The notes beneath the pieces were generated by a model. It worked only from the letters and a program-made list of their open reading frames with translations. It did not search any database and was not told the origin of the DNA. From FEN-987 sp035524675 (GTDB lineage: Archaea; Thermoproteota; Bathyarchaeia; 40CM-2-53-6): a stretch of 12,260 nt of DNA. Made by a program: the position numbers and the translations under genes. Within the stretch, counting starts at the first letter, position 1. Each line of letters starts with the position of its first letter. The stretch lies in contig DATKOK010000027.1 of the NCBI GenBank assembly GCA_035524675.1, forward strand, positions 1 through 12,260, written 5' to 3'. Shown here in pieces: positions 12,200 through 12,260 of this stretch.

Positions 12200-12260
12200 T
12201 CATACTTTCCTAGGTCTTGCTTTAGGCGCAGCGGCATTGTGCAGAACTTTGTTCACTTGG
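12200..12260 (-). CDS. Possible C-terminal end of a minus-strand gene (truncated by window edge)
   Basis: On the minus strand one frame is open from the right edge to TGA at 12200-12202. It reads QVNKVLHNAAAPKARPRKV, a basic Ala/Pro/Lys tail. It ends 18 bases before the TTG of the next gene, whose ribosome site lies in the gap, so the two could be one operon. Only 19 residues are visible, too few to exclude chance. Confidence 0.3.
   Translation of the reverse strand, partial: QVNKVLHNAAAPKARPRKV

Noticed and set aside
1..12260. CRISPR arrays, transposases, integrases, tRNA or rRNA genes
   Set aside because: I looked for regular repeats, tRNA T-loop motifs and known mobile-element protein motifs and found none.

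Overview
The window looks archaeal, most likely from the Nitrososphaerota (Thaumarchaeota) or a close relative. The clearest evidence is a riboflavin pathway that uses the archaeal enzymes (GTP cyclohydrolase III / ArfA, the creatininase-like deformylase ArfB, the ArfC reductase, archaeal-type RibB and RibH) but ends in a bacterial-type two-domain riboflavin synthase. Other support comes from a tiny histone-fold-like protein, a small zinc-finger protein, TATA-like boxes 20-40 bases before starts, short leaders and frequent TTG/GTG starts. G+C is near 48% by eye. The phylum is an inference from gene content and no marker gene is present.

Layout. 1-331: end of a metallo-beta-lactamase-fold hydrolase (+). 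478-1875: two small exported proteins and a cupin (all -). 1986-2165: a 59-residue membrane protein (+). 2280-7548: a tightly packed seven-gene operon (+), ribB-ribH-arfA-amidohydrolase-arfC-arfB-ribE, with overlaps or a 4-base gap at every junction. 7549-8104: a T-rich stop region, small hairpins and a possible tyrosine-rich small protein. 8105-8269: a histone-fold-like gene (-). 8390-9015: an F420-type nitroreductase-family gene whose 3' end runs into a headless NiCoT nickel/cobalt permease remnant. 9535-10173: an AlkA-type DNA glycosylase. 10226-10663: an AHSA1/SRPBCC protein (-). 11069-11236: a zinc-finger microprotein (+). 11270-11746: a Bcp-type peroxiredoxin (-). 11807-12181: a small archaeal protein (-), with the possible end of another minus-strand gene at the right edge.

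How the genes work together. ArfA opens GTP to the formylamino-pyrimidine, ArfB removes the formyl group and ArfC reduces the ribosyl to a ribityl chain. A deaminase and a phosphatase must act next. RibB then supplies the four-carbon unit from ribulose 5-phosphate, RibH makes the lumazine and RibE makes riboflavin. Every known archaeal step is encoded here except the deaminase and the phosphatase. The one operon member without a known role is an amidohydrolase carrying the metal ligands and the Glu of cytosine/guanine/S-adenosylhomocysteine deaminases. It is therefore a strong candidate for the deaminase step and is the most interesting item in the window. Tandem 16-17 base repeats over the likely ribB promoter are a candidate control site for the operon.
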